From the NCBI GenBank assembly GCA_027257055.1, contig JAPVLO010000056.1, positions 6,994,501-7,058,500 on the forward strand: a DNA stretch of 64,000 nucleotides, given 5' to 3'. Under the pieces are notes generated by a model that saw only the letters and a list, made by a program, of their open reading frames with translations, was not told the origin of the DNA and made no database searches. Positions 12,598 through 24,096 of the stretch are shown piece by piece (positions within the stretch are counted from its first letter, which is position 1; the number at the start of each line of letters is the position of its first letter). Both the position numbers and the translations under genes were made by a program. This DNA comes from Cephalopachus bancanus (taxonomy: Eukaryota; Chordata; Mammalia; Primates; Tarsiidae).

Positions 12598-13078
12598 CTG
12601 TCATACAAACAAATCCAGATCTCAGTGGTTTACAACAGTAAGGGTTGACATCTTCTTTTACGTGCCTGTCAAGGGTCGCCTGGGCCTGTGCAGAGGACCT
12701 ACTCATTCCAGGAACCAGGGTGAAAAACAGCGGCCATCTGGACCGTTGCTGGACGTTTCAGCAAGACACACGCTGGCTTTCAACAATCCCCACTGGGATT
12801 GACACATGCCACTCCGCTCACGTTTCACTGACCGGGGCAAGTCCGAGGGCCACGCCAAGGCTTCGCGGGACCTGGAAGGAGACACCCCTCAAGGAAGGCT
12901 AGAGAATGTCACTGCAGACTCGGTGAGGAGAGGAGAGAGCCTGGGGCGGCGTGGAGACCGACTGAGTGGAGAGGGCCCGTGAGAAAGCGGTTGCAGCAAT
13001 CACAGAAGTGCCATCCGCCCGGGCGTGGGGCCTGCGACGGAAGGGGAGGGACGTGGGCAGACGAGAGAGATGAGTGAG
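12598..13078. other. No gene; possible degraded LTR, then unique sequence
   Basis: 12598-12680 has phrases typical of inverted LTR ends (CAGTGGTTTACAACA), but too little to classify. The rest is GC-moderate unique sequence without a supported ORF. Confidence 0.35.
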
Positions 13079-13210
13079 GATATCAATAGCTCCCATGTAA
13101 CGAGCGCTCTCGTGCGCCAAGAGCTATGGGTGGTTTATCCCATTACATCTAGCATGTTCTCTCTTCTTAGTGTAGCTCTCGGAAAGGTATAGTCAGCCCC
13201 CAAACACATT
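13079..13210 (-). repeat. Probable MIR fragment
   Basis: Degraded match to the inverse MIR 3' half (ATCCCATTACATCTAGC region), low similarity. Confidence 0.35.
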
Positions 13211-13397
13211 GCTGACTCAAGTGAATAGAGTAATGTCACACGTACTCGCCTTAGAGTTGCAGTTAGGCCAAATCAGTCACTATCTTATCTTGGCTTTTAT
13301 TATTTGGGGTTTAAAAAATTGGAATGAAAGTCAGCCAACACCACCCCTTTGCTGACAAGCTCCATGGCAGGTGGTGTGCGGATACAGGGCTGGGAGA

Positions 13398-13640
13398 AGG
13401 CAAGGTAGTGATCAAAACCATGGACTCAGGCACCAGACTCCCTGGGTCGAATCCTGGCTCTGCATTTTGTTAACTCTGTGACGTAAGCAAGGGTCTCAGT
13501 TTCCCCATTGGTAAGATGGAAATCATCACAACAGCATCTAACTACCTCACAGGGCTGTTGTGGATATTTGAGGAGTTAAAATGTGTCAAGTGGTTACCAG
13601 TGGACCTTGGCACGTTGTAAATGCTATGGGAATGCTCTAG
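13398..13640 (+). repeat. MIR element
   Basis: Nearly complete MIR: CCTGGGTCGAATCCTGGCTC, then TCAGTTTCCCCATTGGTAAG, then CTCACAGGGCTGTTGTGG. Confidence 0.9.
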
Positions 13641-13799
13641 CTGGATAAATGATCCCAAAACATAGACATAAGGCTTTCTTTCTGTCAGTGCACTGATAGT
13701 GTAAGCCTTCTTCCTGATCATTTGTGGATGAATTCTGAAAACTTTCAGCTAACACTTGTCTCGACTAAGTAGGAATAAGTAGTATAAAAATGAGTCTAG

Positions 13800-14510
13800 C
13801 AATCGACAGAGAAAATATGGTATGTATATATGCAATGGAGTATTACTCAGCCATGGAAAAGAATGAAATCTTATCATCTGTAGCAACTTGAAAGAAGCTA
13901 GAGGACATTACATTAGGTGAAGTGAAACAAGTCACAAAAAGACAAGTGCCACATGTTTTCATGTATGGAAGCTAAAATGGTTGGTCTCATAGAAGTAGAG
14001 AGGAGAATAGAGGTTACCAGAAGCTGGGAAGGGTGAACAGGATAAAGAGAGGTTGGTTGATGAGTATGAAATTAGTTAGATGGGAGGAATATGTTCCAGC
14101 GTTCTTTTTTTCTTCCTCTTCTTCCTCCTCCACTTCTTCTTTTTAGAGTCTTGCTATCTTGCCCAGGCTGGTCTTGAACTCCTGAGCTCAAGAGAACAAA
14201 CACCTACCTCAGCCTCCCGAAGTGCTGGGATTACAGGTGCAAGCCATCATGCCTGGCCTAAATTTTAATGTTCTTATAGCACAGTGGGGGTGTATCTAGT
14301 TAATAATAATTTATTGTGTATACAAAAATAGCTAGAAGAGAAGATTTCGAATATTCCCAACACAAAAAAATGATATATGTTTGAGGCGATAGATATCTCA
14401 CCCTGATTTGATCATTACATGTTGTATACATGTATCAAAATAGCACATGTACCCCATAAATATGCACAATTATTATGTATCAATTTAAAATTTAAAAGAG
14501 AAGAAAATAT
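13800..14510 (+). mobile_element. Older L1 3' end, interrupted by an Alu monomer
   Basis: ORF2-end and 3' UTR sequence: TGCAATGGAGTATTACTCAG, CACATGTTTTCATGTATGG, and a 3' end with CATGTACCCCATAAATATGC. No open reading frame. It differs from the young L1 family elsewhere in the window. Confidence 0.85.
14104..14259 (-). mobile_element. Monomeric Alu fragment
   Basis: A single Alu-like left monomer in inverse orientation with a CT-rich remnant of its A tail, nested in the L1 at 13800. Confidence 0.85.
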
Positions 14511-14574
14511 TTTTTTAAAGAGTTCATGGAAATATGAAAGGAAAAAAATGAGCCCAAAGTCTGAGGGCCCAGGG

Positions 14575-14718
14575 TCTGGCATAAATGTTTAAATCTTTGT
14601 CTCTTGTTGTATAAGTTCTGTGACTTTAGGGACCTCAAATTCTCCATCTGTAAAATGGAAATAAGAATAGTACCTACCCTATAAGGTCATTAAAAGGGCT
14701 CAATGAAACTAATGACTG
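14575..14718 (+). repeat. MIR fragment
   Basis: 3' half of MIR: CTCCATCTGTAAAATGG and AATAGTACCTACCC. Confidence 0.85.
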
Positions 14719-14990
14719 AGGAGGGACCCCCAAAAAACTCAGAATTATCTTTTGGAGAGCAGGCTCCTTGTAGTACAGGCTTCCCTGCTAAGTATGTGTG
14801 CTAGGAACCCGTGGGCACCAGTATCCCAAATAGCGTTGTTGTGAGAGGCTGAGTTTGGCTTCAGTTAATTTTTTTTTGGAGATTATTTCAATACGTTTGC
14901 CCATTACATGTTGGGTGATTTATGAGCGCACCTGCCCACACCGTGCTGAGTGTTCAGCAGTTTTTAACTAAAATATAGCATGACCCCTGT
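14719..14990. other. No recognised feature
   Basis: Unique-looking sequence between a MIR and a mariner fragment. No supported ORF. Confidence 0.5.
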
Positions 14991-14996
14991 GCCCCA

Positions 14997-15234
14997 CCTT
15001 CTCTATTCACCTGATCTTGCTCTGAGCGACATTTTTTTGTTTCCCTGCATGAAAAAGATACTCAAAGAAAACATTTTGCCGATATGGAAGAGTTAAAACC
15101 AAAAATGGCAAAAGTACTAAAAGGCATCAAAATTGATGAGTTCAAAAACTGTTTTGAGCAGTGGAAAAAACGTGTTGATAGGTGTACTGCCTCGAAAGGA
15201 GAGTACTCTGAAGGTGGCCAAAGTTTAAGCATGT
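14997..15234 (+). pseudogene. Mariner transposase C-terminal remnant
   Basis: Starting with the Ser-Pro-Asp-Leu-Ala block (CCTGATCTTGCTCTG), the translation continues into Asp-Glu-Phe-Lys-Asn-Cys-Phe-Glu-Gln-Trp-Lys-Lys-Arg and ends at TAA. These are the last ~80 residues of a mariner transposase, with frame damage near 15045. It cannot be active. Confidence 0.8.
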
Positions 15235-15255
15235 AAGAATCAATACACAATTTTT

Positions 15256-16582
15256 TAAAAAATTTTTATTGTAAAGATGTGGGGTACAATTCAGGGTTAG
15301 GTATATAAACATTGAACATGCAGGTACTCTTGTTGATGAGGTATGCCCCTCCCTGCCCTATCAGTTTCCCTCAGCTGCTAATCCCACCCCCCCTCCCCTG
15401 ACAGTTTCCCACTACTGCCAATCGCTTTCTTATAGCGTTATAATTGTTCAAGGTCCGCTTATGAGTGAGAGCATATGGAACTCTGTTCTTTGTTTCTGTG
15501 ATAGATCACTGTGTATGATTGACTCCAAATCCATCCAAGTTGCTGCAAAGTCCGTATGTTTGTCCTTCTTTGTGGTTACATAATATTCCATTGTGTATAG
15601 GTACCACATTTTTTTAATCCAGTCCAGCTTCAATGGGCAACACGATTGGTTCCATGTTTTTGCTATTGTGAATAGAGCTGCAACAAGCATATGTGTGCAG
15701 GTATCGTTTTTGTAGAATAATTTGAGTTCCTCTGGGTATATTCCCAATAGGGGAATTGATGGACCATATGGAAGCTCAATTTCTAGTTCTTTCAGAAATC
15801 ACTGGTGGAAATGCAAACTAGTACAACCCCTTTGGAAGACAGTGTGGCGATTCCTGAAAGAACTAGAAATTGACCTTCCATATGACCCAGCAATTCCCCT
15901 ATTGGGAATATACCCAGAGAATCTCAAATTATTCTACAAAAAAGATACCCGCACACATATTTTTGTTGCAGCTCTAGTCACAATAGCAAAAACATGGAAC
16001 CAACCGTGTTGCCCATCGAAGCTGGACTGGATAAAAAAAAGTGGTACCGCCGGGCTCGGTGGCTCAGCCTGTAATCCCGCACCTTTGGGAGGCTGAGGTG
16101 AGTGGACTGCCTGAGCCCGTGGGTTCGAGACCCGCCTGGGCAGCGAGACCTCATCTCTACAATAAATCAAAAAATCAGCTGGGCGTGGTAGCGCATGCCT
16201 GTAGTTTCCGCTATTCGGAAGGCTGAGGCGGAAGGATCGCCGGAGCCCAGTAGGTCGAGGCTGCGGTGGCCGGGAGCGGCCACTGCACTCCAGTCTGGGC
16301 GACAGAGTGAGACTCCAGCTCAAAAAAAAAAAAAAAAAAAAACAGTGGTACCTATACACAATGGAATATTATGCAGCCATATAGAAGGACAAATATATGG
16401 ACTTTGCAGCAATTTGGATGGATTTGGAGTCGATCATACTCAGTGATCTATCACCAAAACAAAGAACAGAGTTCCATATGTTCTCACTCATAAGCGGACC
16501 TTGAACAATTATAACACTATAAGAAAGCGATTGGCAATAGTGGGAAATTGTGTGTGGGGGGGTGGGATTGGCAGTTGAGGGA
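15256..16582. mobile_element. Fold-back L1: inverted and direct copies of the same 3' end
   Basis: 15256-15801 is the L1 3' UTR and ORF2 end in minus orientation, beginning with the inverse of the GAATTGTACCCC end. 15802-16582 is the same region in plus orientation, stopping short of the 3' terminus and interrupted by an Alu. The two arms pair over about 430 bp with a loop of about 47 bases. The whole is flanked by ACACAATTTTT (15245-15255 and 16583-16593), so it went in as one unit inside a mariner. Confidence 0.8.
16049..16343 (+). mobile_element. Young Alu of the lineage-specific subfamily
   Basis: Full dimer with long uninterrupted A tail, TSD AGTGGTACC on both sides, and an intact Pol III box B (GGTTCGAGACC). 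It shows the diagnostic CTCAGCCTGTAATCCCGC left monomer and the ACAATAAATCAAAAAATCAG linker. Low divergence suggests recent insertion. It sits in the fold-back L1. Confidence 0.92.
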
Positions 16583-16715
16583 ACACAATTTTTACAAATA
16601 AATTCTGGGTTCCTTTTGAGTCCCCCTCATATGTAGAACACACAGCACAGTATCAGCTGTGCATAACAACTGTTATCATTTGTTGCATCCCTAAGGAGAG
16701 GACCCTGGCACCCTG

Positions 16716-16930
16716 GGGGCAGTGTTGTACAGTGGAAAGAAGCCTGGGCTGGAAACGAGAGTACTAGGTTGCCAGCTCCATTCCCACCATTTGCTGGCTG
16801 TAGGATGCTAAGAAAGTTATCACACCTCTCTGAGTGTCAGTTTCCTCACCTGTGAAATGAATGCAGTGACCTCTTCCTCCCTTGAGGGAGAAGCCCAAAA
16901 GCCTCAATGAACACGAATGAGGATGTGCTG
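16716..16930 (+). repeat. MIR element
   Basis: GTACAGTGGAAAGAAGCCTG, then CTGAGTGTCAGTTTCCTCAC and GTGAAATGAATGCAG match the MIR order. Confidence 0.85.
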
Positions 16931-17355
16931 GGAAGCCCAGTTGGAAGCCTCAGGCACTAGACTCCATTGGATAGAACCCAGATGGACAGTCCCACCTGGC
17001 TATAGTTCCTGTTTCCCTCCACAGTGTGGACTGCCAGGGAAATCCATTCTTATCAGACAAGGAAGTTAGGCCAAGAGACGTTATCATTTTAACCCTCCAC
17101 ATTCTGGCTCTGGTAAAAGAACACAGCTAAATAGTAAAGAGCCCGCTGGCCTTTTGGGAGAAGCAGGGCTTCCTTTGACTCATAGAAAGTGAAATGGCTT
17201 CCAGCTCATCTCAGAGACACATCAGCCCATTGTACATTTGCTTTCCATCTGGCATATTCTGCATGGATTTTAAACCCTATTGCTGGGAACCCTGGTAAAA
17301 CAAATAAAAAACACATTTATCTCTACTATCACATTAGATGTTTTTTGTGGAAAAA
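16931..17355. other. No recognised feature
   Basis: Unique or very degraded sequence; no ORF with similarity to a known family. Confidence 0.45.
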
Positions 17356-17359
17356 TATC

Positions 17360-17890
17360 ATGCATGCACAAATTAGAACTGATAAACACATGCTCACAAA
17401 CCTGCCATCCATCACTCACTCAACTGCCACCCACCTCCACCCTCCACCCCCCCATCCCAGCCACTTCCTGGCCGTCCCTAGATTATCTCGAAGCAAATCT
17501 CAGGTTTCATATCTCTTCATCCATACATTTTCAGAACATATCTCCAGAAGATAAGAACTCTTATAAAACATGTTTAAAACATAATTTTTTTGCACCTCAA
17601 AATATTAACAATAATTCCTTAATGTCATCAAATGACCAGTGTTTACATACTCGCTGCTGTCTTACAACTTTCTAAATAGTCTGTCCAAATAAAGTCCATT
17701 AACTAAATGGTTTGCATGTATTCTAAGTCTCTACATCTGTAGGGTTCCCTCTATCTCATGGATTTTCCGTGCAATAATTTACTGAAGAAACTGGGTCATT
17801 TGTCCCAAAGAGTTTTTCACAGGACTTTGTGGATTACCTTCCTGTGACATAGTTCAACATGTTCTACCATCCAATTCGAAGTGTACTGGT
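17360..17890. repeat. Old L1 (L1M-type) 3' UTR-like sequence
   Basis: AGATAAGAACTCTTATAAAAC, AACAATAATTCCTTAATGTC and GAAGAAACTGGGTCATTTGTC resemble old L1M 3' UTRs. The two ORFs over it (17189-17554, 17280-17675) have no protein similarity I can recognise. Confidence 0.45.
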
Positions 17891-18505
17891 GACCTGGGAA
17901 GCTGACCCCTTGGCACAGCCTCTCAAGGCTGTCTCACACGTTGTTCATGGGAATGGACTGAGGGACTTCCCCTTGGGCTTGTGCCCTGACTCTCTGGAAA
18001 CTATGGGCACATCGAATGGGCCAAAGAGAAAGTGCTTCAGAGAGGTTTTCTCCCAACTCCATCTATAGCTGCTTTTTCTTTTCTCTGACAAGGAGCGTGC
18101 AGGCTAAGAGCCTGCTGGATGACAAAGAACCCTGTCCTCCTCTGCCCCCTTCTGCTGACAATTAAAAAAAAAAGCCAGTTTCCATCTTAAAGGGGAACAA
18201 AATGAATAATTCTGGTTGAGAACTCAGATAAAAGTCTGTCTGTCCGTGCCTCGTTGTCTAACAGGAATCCTCTTTCCCTTGAGAATGTGTGCTCTTGGGA
18301 ACCAGGAGACAGTTGCCAGGCAGGGGAGAAGGAATTCTCTGGTCAGGCTCCATTGCGGCGGTGGGGCTGGATTCCTGAGGCCTCGAGATCACTTCATCTG
18401 CTCACTTCCTCCTTCCATTTCCACCATCACAGGTTCTAAACACTGGCCCGGGCCGCACTCTTTTTTATGAAATTATAAAAACTCATTGGGTAAAACCATT
18501 CAGAG
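17891..18505. other. No recognised feature
   Basis: Unique sequence; short ORFs only, none with a domain. Confidence 0.45.
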
Positions 18506-18770
18506 CAAACTCAACAAACGTATCAGGTACCTCCCACATGCCAGAAACTGGGGTTGGTGGGGGAGAGAGATCCAAGACCATCCCAGAAGAGTGCCAAGTC
18601 TAGCAGAGGAAGCAGACGTGCAAATCAAATAACTGCCCCTTGGCCTTGTAAGAACCAGGAAGACATCATGTGCCAGGTAATGCAGGAACCAGCCATGCCC
18701 GAGAGAGAGGAAGCAAGGTGAGCACTAGGGAGGAGAGGCACCATCTCAGTCTTCAAGGAAGAAGAAGAGT
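18506..18770. repeat. Possible L2-like fragment
   Basis: Degraded phrase CAACAAACGTATCAGGTACC and following text resembles ancient LINE 3' ends. Weak. Confidence 0.3.
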
Positions 18771-18774
18771 TCAA

Positions 18775-18990
18775 TGATGATAATCACCGCCCACATGCAT
18801 GGAGTGAGCCCTTCCTTCATGCCACGTCTTATGCTGAATGCTTTCTTTCAATGCACTTGCACATTGACACCAACCCCATGAAGGAGGTCCTATTATTCCT
18901 ATTTTACAGATAGCGTGTGTGTATGACATTAAAGTGCAAACACTCAGAGGCTTAAGAGGCGGAATACCTGTGTAAATCACAAGAAGTTCC
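18775..18990 (-). repeat. MIR fragment
   Basis: Inverse MIR: CAACCCCATGAAGGAGGTCC then TCCTATTTTACAGATAGC. Confidence 0.75.
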
Positions 18991-19304
18991 AAATGGAAGT
19001 CTGATTCACTGCTCTCTTTCCAAAGCCCAGATCACTGCTCGGCATATAAAAAACATTCCACACAGTGAGGGGATGAGCTTTCCATTTTGTCCTCCTCAGA
19101 TCTATGCTCTGCCCTTCTCCATAATGACTTCTTCTCAGAAGACTCTCCTGTTGGGACCATGTCAATGGGCTTCCTGGAGCTTTTGGTTGAGATCAGTGAT
19201 TGGAAGCCCTGACTATAATCAGTGGAAGGGAAGAGTGATGACAGAGTGTTTATGAGGGAACTTTCAGAAAGTTCATGGAGAAATGGAATTAAAAGATAAA
19301 AACA

Positions 19305-19640
<336 letters not shown>

Positions 19641-19836
19641 TCAAAAAATAAAACAAAATAATTTTAAAAAGATAAAAAATACAAACTTTGTCAACATGAG
19701 TTTCATCAAGTTCAAGACACTTTCATGAACAATGATGCCAGGCATTTAGTCCATCCCTAGAGAACTGGGGCCCTGAGAACTTAACCATGTCAATGCAGTC
19801 TTTTTACATTATTAATTGGAGAAAAATGGGTGCCCT

Positions 19837-20530
19837 TTAAAGCTTTTTTAAGATTAGGAAACAAAAATAAATCAGAAAGAGCCAAATCAGGACTGTAAGG
19901 TGGATGCCTAATGATTTCCCATTGAAACACTCCCAAAATTGCCCTTGTTTGATACGAGGAATGAGCAGAAGCATTGTTGTGGTGGAGAACAACTCCCTGG
20001 TGAAGTTTTCCAGGGTGTTTTTCTGCAAAATCTTCAAAACACCTTCATAATAAGCAGATGTTATCATTCTTTGGTCCTTCAGAAAGCCAACAAGAAAAAT
20101 GCCTTGGGCATTCCAAAAAATTGCCTTGCCATGACCTTTGTTCTTGACCTGTCTGCTTTTGCTCTTACTGGACCATTTCCATCTCTTGGTAACCACTGCT
20201 TTGATTGTGCTTTGTCTTCAGGATCATACTGATAAAGCCATGTTTCATCCTCTGTTAAAATTCTTTGAAGAAATGCTTCAAGAACACTTGAACTTGCCAG
20301 TTTAAAACTTCCATTGAAAGCTCTGCTCGTGTCTATGGCTGCTCTGGGTGCAATGATTTCGTCCAGTGAGTGGACAGTTTACTCAACTTTAATTTTTCAG
20401 GCAGAATTGAGAAGTCTATGTTGCTGGCTAGTGTCTCTGCTATTAGCCATCAGTCCTCTTGTTAGGACACAAATTAACTTTCTCTTTGTAAATTGAAGAA
20501 GATGTTCTGTAGCTGTAGCTGTCTTGTCCC
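19837..20530 (-). pseudogene. Mariner transposase pseudogene
   Basis: The open stretch at 19837-20196 on the minus strand reads Gly-His-Gly-Lys-Ala-Ile-Phe-Trp-Asn-Ala-Gln-Gly, then Ile-Thr-Ser-Ala-Tyr-Tyr-Glu. This is the middle of a mariner catalytic domain. Coding similarity continues in broken frames to about 20530. Frameshifts and stops make it inactive. Confidence 0.7.
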
Positions 20531-20783
20531 TTCATATGTGAGTTATCCATTTGTAAATTCCTTTGGAGTATTGTCCCCGTACATTTTTAGTAAACATCAG
20601 TGATGTCACCATTCTCCCACCCAAGCTTTACCTTACATTTGATGTTTGTTCCTGCTTCAATGTTAGCAGAATTCATGTTGCTCTGATAAAGAGCTCTTTT
20701 CAAACTGATGTCTTCTTCTTAGTGCTTCAAATTAGATCCTGTTCTGACATGTTATAATAAGTTAGTACATGTTTATTTCAGTG

Positions 20784-20810
20784 CAGAGAGAGAGAGAGAG
20801 AGAGAGAGAA
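20784..20810. repeat. (GA)n microsatellite
   Basis: About 27 bases of GA repeats. Confidence 0.9.
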
Positions 20811-21977
20811 ACCCATGCATAGCTTTCTCATAATACACCTTTTCTATGAACTTTTTGAAGACTGCATTTCCCTGGCTCTCTCCCTGGTGACCCTCTGGTT
20901 GGTATTATTTCTCAGTAAAAGGCTACAGTTCCTCTCAGGGTGGCTCTCTGTACCCACATTTCTCCTTCTATTTTCTAATAATTGCTCCTTCCCCTCATTC
21001 CTTCAGTCATGGGGTAGTAAGAGGTTTAGGGTACCTCTCTATCTTTTGTGATCTCTCTACATTTTGCCCAACTTTTGTAGATAGTCTCTCTGTTAAACCT
21101 CTCTCAAATCATCTTGAGTTGAATGTGCCATCTGTTTCCCGCTGGAACCCTGACTGATAGAGTGATCAAACTGGAGCAGGCTTCCGGAATCTTCTTTCTC
21201 CTGAAACTCCAGTCAAGACTCAGATTTATTCGCATGATGGATGTCAAAACCATAAATTTTTCCATCTTAGTTTATCCTAGACTCAGAAGGCTGAACTCAA
21301 CCTTCAAAGGTTGCTGAAGTCCATTTCTCTGCCTCCAGCTAGGAATCCCACCCCCACCACCACCCTCGACTGCTCCTGTCAGAGGGAAGTATATCTTACT
21401 TTGAAGATCTCCAGGTAAGGAGATGCCATAACTCACTCAAGTGTCTTCAGTCTCCTTGCCTGATAAATCTCCCTCCTGTCTAACACGAACCCCTCATGTT
21501 ACAGGTGAAGCCCATTTCCTTTGTCTGCTCCTTGGCAAGAGCTGAAAAAAGATCCTTCATTCTTTGAAAATAGGCATTAAATCATCCTTACCCTTCTCCA
21601 GCTCTGAAGTGCAGATCAATGAAAGCAGATAATCTGCACATGCTAGTCTCAAGTAGTCAACTTGGATGCTCTCGGAGAACACTGCCCTGTGACTAACGCT
21701 TACCAGAATGGGTTGGAAAAATTTGTCAGAGGAAAAAGGGGAAAATGAAGCCCAAATCTCTACAAAAAACAGCCGACTGGGTTCCTGACAGAAGTGATGG
21801 TGAATTCTTCTCTTTCGATTTGTTTTTATCTACTTGGTCATTCATCCTCTGCCTGTTATCAAAAGCCTGAATCCTGGAGGGTGTTTGTTTGCTGGTATTT
21901 GCCGGCCCTGACAAAGGTTGGTGCTCTCTCAACAGAAATCTGCGGACAGTTCTCCTCAGCTCTGCCTTCAGGCCTCT
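20811..21977. other. Mostly unrecognised; possible old LINE at 20870-21170
   Basis: The sentence CATCTGTTTCCCGCTGGAAC ... CCCTGACTGATAG near 21130-21163 recurs in old mammalian repeats and suggests a LINE or LTR remnant. The remainder looks unique. No gene. Confidence 0.35.
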
Positions 21978-22412
21978 CCAGATTAGTCTTCTAGAGCTAT
22001 CATAACAAAACACTACAGACTGAGTGGCTTAAACAACAGAAATGTATTTCTTCACAGTTCTGGAGGCTAGAAGTCCAAGGTGTTGGTAGGTTTGGTTTCC
22101 TCTGTAAGCTCTCTCCTTGGCTTCCAGATGGCCACCTTCTCTTTGAGTTCTCATGTGACCTTTTCTCTCTACCTGCACATCCCTAGTGTCTCAGGTGTCT
22201 TTCTGCATATCCAAATACCCTCTTCTTACAAGGCTACCAGTGTCTTTCTGTATATCCAAATACCCTCTTCTTACAAGGTCCACCCTAACAGCTTTGTTTT
22301 AACTTAATCACTTCTTTATATGATCTGTCTCCAAATATACTCTGAGGTACTAGCAATCAGGGTTTTAACAAATGAATTTGGGGTAGGGAGGACATGACTT
22401 AGCCCATTACAC
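21978..22412 (-). mobile_element. MLT1/MaLR-type LTR, solitary
   Basis: Inverse MLT1 pattern: GTGGCTTAAACAACAGAAAT, CAGTTCTGGAGGCTAGAAG, then CTGAGGTACTAGCAATCAGG near the other end. An old solo LTR of a non-autonomous ERVL-related element. Confidence 0.8.
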
Positions 22413-22607
22413 TCTGTTTCATCCCTTCAGCAATTTCTACCCAACTGGGCTTTCAATGGACCTGAATGGAGCCAGCCTTGAACCAGAAACAGCAATAAAA
22501 TCTCAGCTCTGATAAACTTCATCACTCACAGACCATTGCTTTAAAATAAATGGTACTAAAATTCAATTTTCACCCCTATATCCTGGTGCACATGTACATA
22601 TGTCCAT

Positions 22608-22610
<3 letters not shown>

Positions 22611-22658
<48 letters not shown>
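22611..22658. repeat. (CA)n microsatellite
   Basis: About 48 bases of uninterrupted CA repeats. Confidence 0.95.
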
Positions 22659-22660
<2 letters not shown>

Positions 22661-22663
22661 CAG

Positions 22664-22793
22664 AGCCAAATAAATTTTACTTGGCTCTTGGGCCTCAGAA
22701 GTGAGTCTTTGTGGTTCATGCTTTCTAGCTGGGTGACTACTCTTTCTGTGTCTTACGTTTCTTCACTTGGTAAATGGGACTAATAGTAGCAAG
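22664..22793 (+). repeat. MIR-derived segment, left arm of an inverted duplication
   Basis: This 130-bp arm is the reverse complement of 23061-23190 with about six mismatches. The sequence is MIR-like in plus orientation (CTAGCTGGGTGACTACTC, then TTCACTTGGTAAATGGGAC). Two independent ancient MIRs would not stay this similar. Confidence 0.85.
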
Positions 22794-22966
22794 TATTGTA
22801 AGCTATTTACCTGCATCTTCAAAGTGTTCTCTAATCTCATACTCTTTTATTCTCATTCCTAGATGGGTAAACATATTCACACACGAATTTGGGCTCCTTC
22901 CCATGGAAGCATTAATGGCTGATGTATCAGCTCCTAGTTTATGCCTGCATCACTTCGATGCCCAGC

Positions 22967-23190
22967 CCTGAGACCCAAGAGTCAGCACTATAGTAGGGGC
23001 TTTGCTTCTGTCACTGGATCATCTCATTTAATCACTTGGTCCTCTCAGTGACCCAGCAGGCTTGATACTATTAGTCCCATTTAAGAAGTGCAGAAACTTA
23101 AGACACAGAAAGAGTAGTCACCCAGCTAGAAAGCATGAACCACAAAGACTCACTTCTGAGGCCCAAGAGCCAAGTAAAATATATTTGGGC
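22967..23190 (-). repeat. MIR element, including the right arm of the inverted duplication
   Basis: Inverse MIR text (ATCATCTCATTTAATCACTT, then CTATTAGTCCCATTTAAGAA). Bases 23061-23190 pair with 22664-22793. The MIR extends further left than the duplicated part, so this copy is probably the parent. Confidence 0.8.
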
Positions 23191-23708
23191 AAAAAGTGCT
23201 ATCAATTAATACTATTGAATATTTATAGCCCAAATACAAGTCCTTATACTTAGGACTTGTAGGCACCTCACCATCCTTAAGGGTTTTCAGAATAATTGAC
23301 AAAACTTCTCAGTGACTTTAACACCACTCGGGTATGCTCAACTTGCCATAGAATTCTTGTCCTTTGAGAGTGGGCAGCCAGTCCATGAGCCATCAACAAA
23401 ATTGTCAGTTATCTGAGCATGATTGACAGGAGATGTGGGGCAGTCAGCGGACTGAGTGGGGATGTAACTCCTGAGAACTCACAGCTAAGCCTTTTGCACA
23501 GAGTGTGGGGTGTCCCAATCCTTCAGGTGGTACCTACAAGTTAAGTCAAGACAAATCCTCAGACAGTGCACAGAGAGCCAGGTATTTGCCAATGGCTCAG
23601 CAAGAGGAAGTCAGAGATTCAGACTCTCTGGCCCGCTGTCCCCTTGAGCGACTTGATTCCAATAGTCTCTTGGAATGGAAAATGCAAAAGACTTGGACTT
23701 AACAGTGG
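23191..23708. other. No recognised feature
   Basis: Unique or degraded sequence; no supported ORF. Confidence 0.45.
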
Positions 23709-24096
23709 TGTTGGTCGGGGTTTCGTTTGGAGCTGAGAGATTGTATCAGCAGAGAAACAGCTAAGAGGATTGATATCTGTATCTGTATCTGTGTCTACAG
23801 CTAGAATGGAATAAGGTGTTGGCTCATGTGATCATGGTGGCTGAAATGTCCCACTGTCTGTCATCTGCTGCCAGAGGGCCAGGAAAACCAGTAGTGTTCA
23901 GAGGCCTGAGAGCTAGAGGGACCCTGATGTAAATTCCAGCTCAAGTTGAAGGTCTGAGAGCCAGGAGCGCCATGGACAAGAGAAGATGGAAGGCCCAGCT
24001 CGAGCACTCAGGCAGACAGAGAATTCAACCTTCCTCTTCATTTTCATGCTATTCAGACCCCAGTAGGTTAGATGAGGCCCACCCAAATTAGTGAGA

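Larger units (their letters stand above)
14995..16632 (+). mobile_element. Mariner 3' fragment, split by an L1 insertion
   Basis: The C-terminal end of a mariner transposase is readable, and the 3' end with its terminal repeat resumes after 16594 (reverse complement TATGAGGGGGACTC). The two parts are interrupted by the L1 fold-back at 15256-16582. The 5' two-thirds, with two of the three catalytic aspartates, are missing. Confidence 0.8.

Noticed and set aside
16120..16140. tRNA-like box B sequence
   Set aside because: Part of an Alu left monomer; no cloverleaf or anticodon arm, so not a tRNA gene.
15934..16359. 141-codon minus-strand ORF
   Set aside because: Antisense of an Alu plus L1 sequence; Alu-type peptide.
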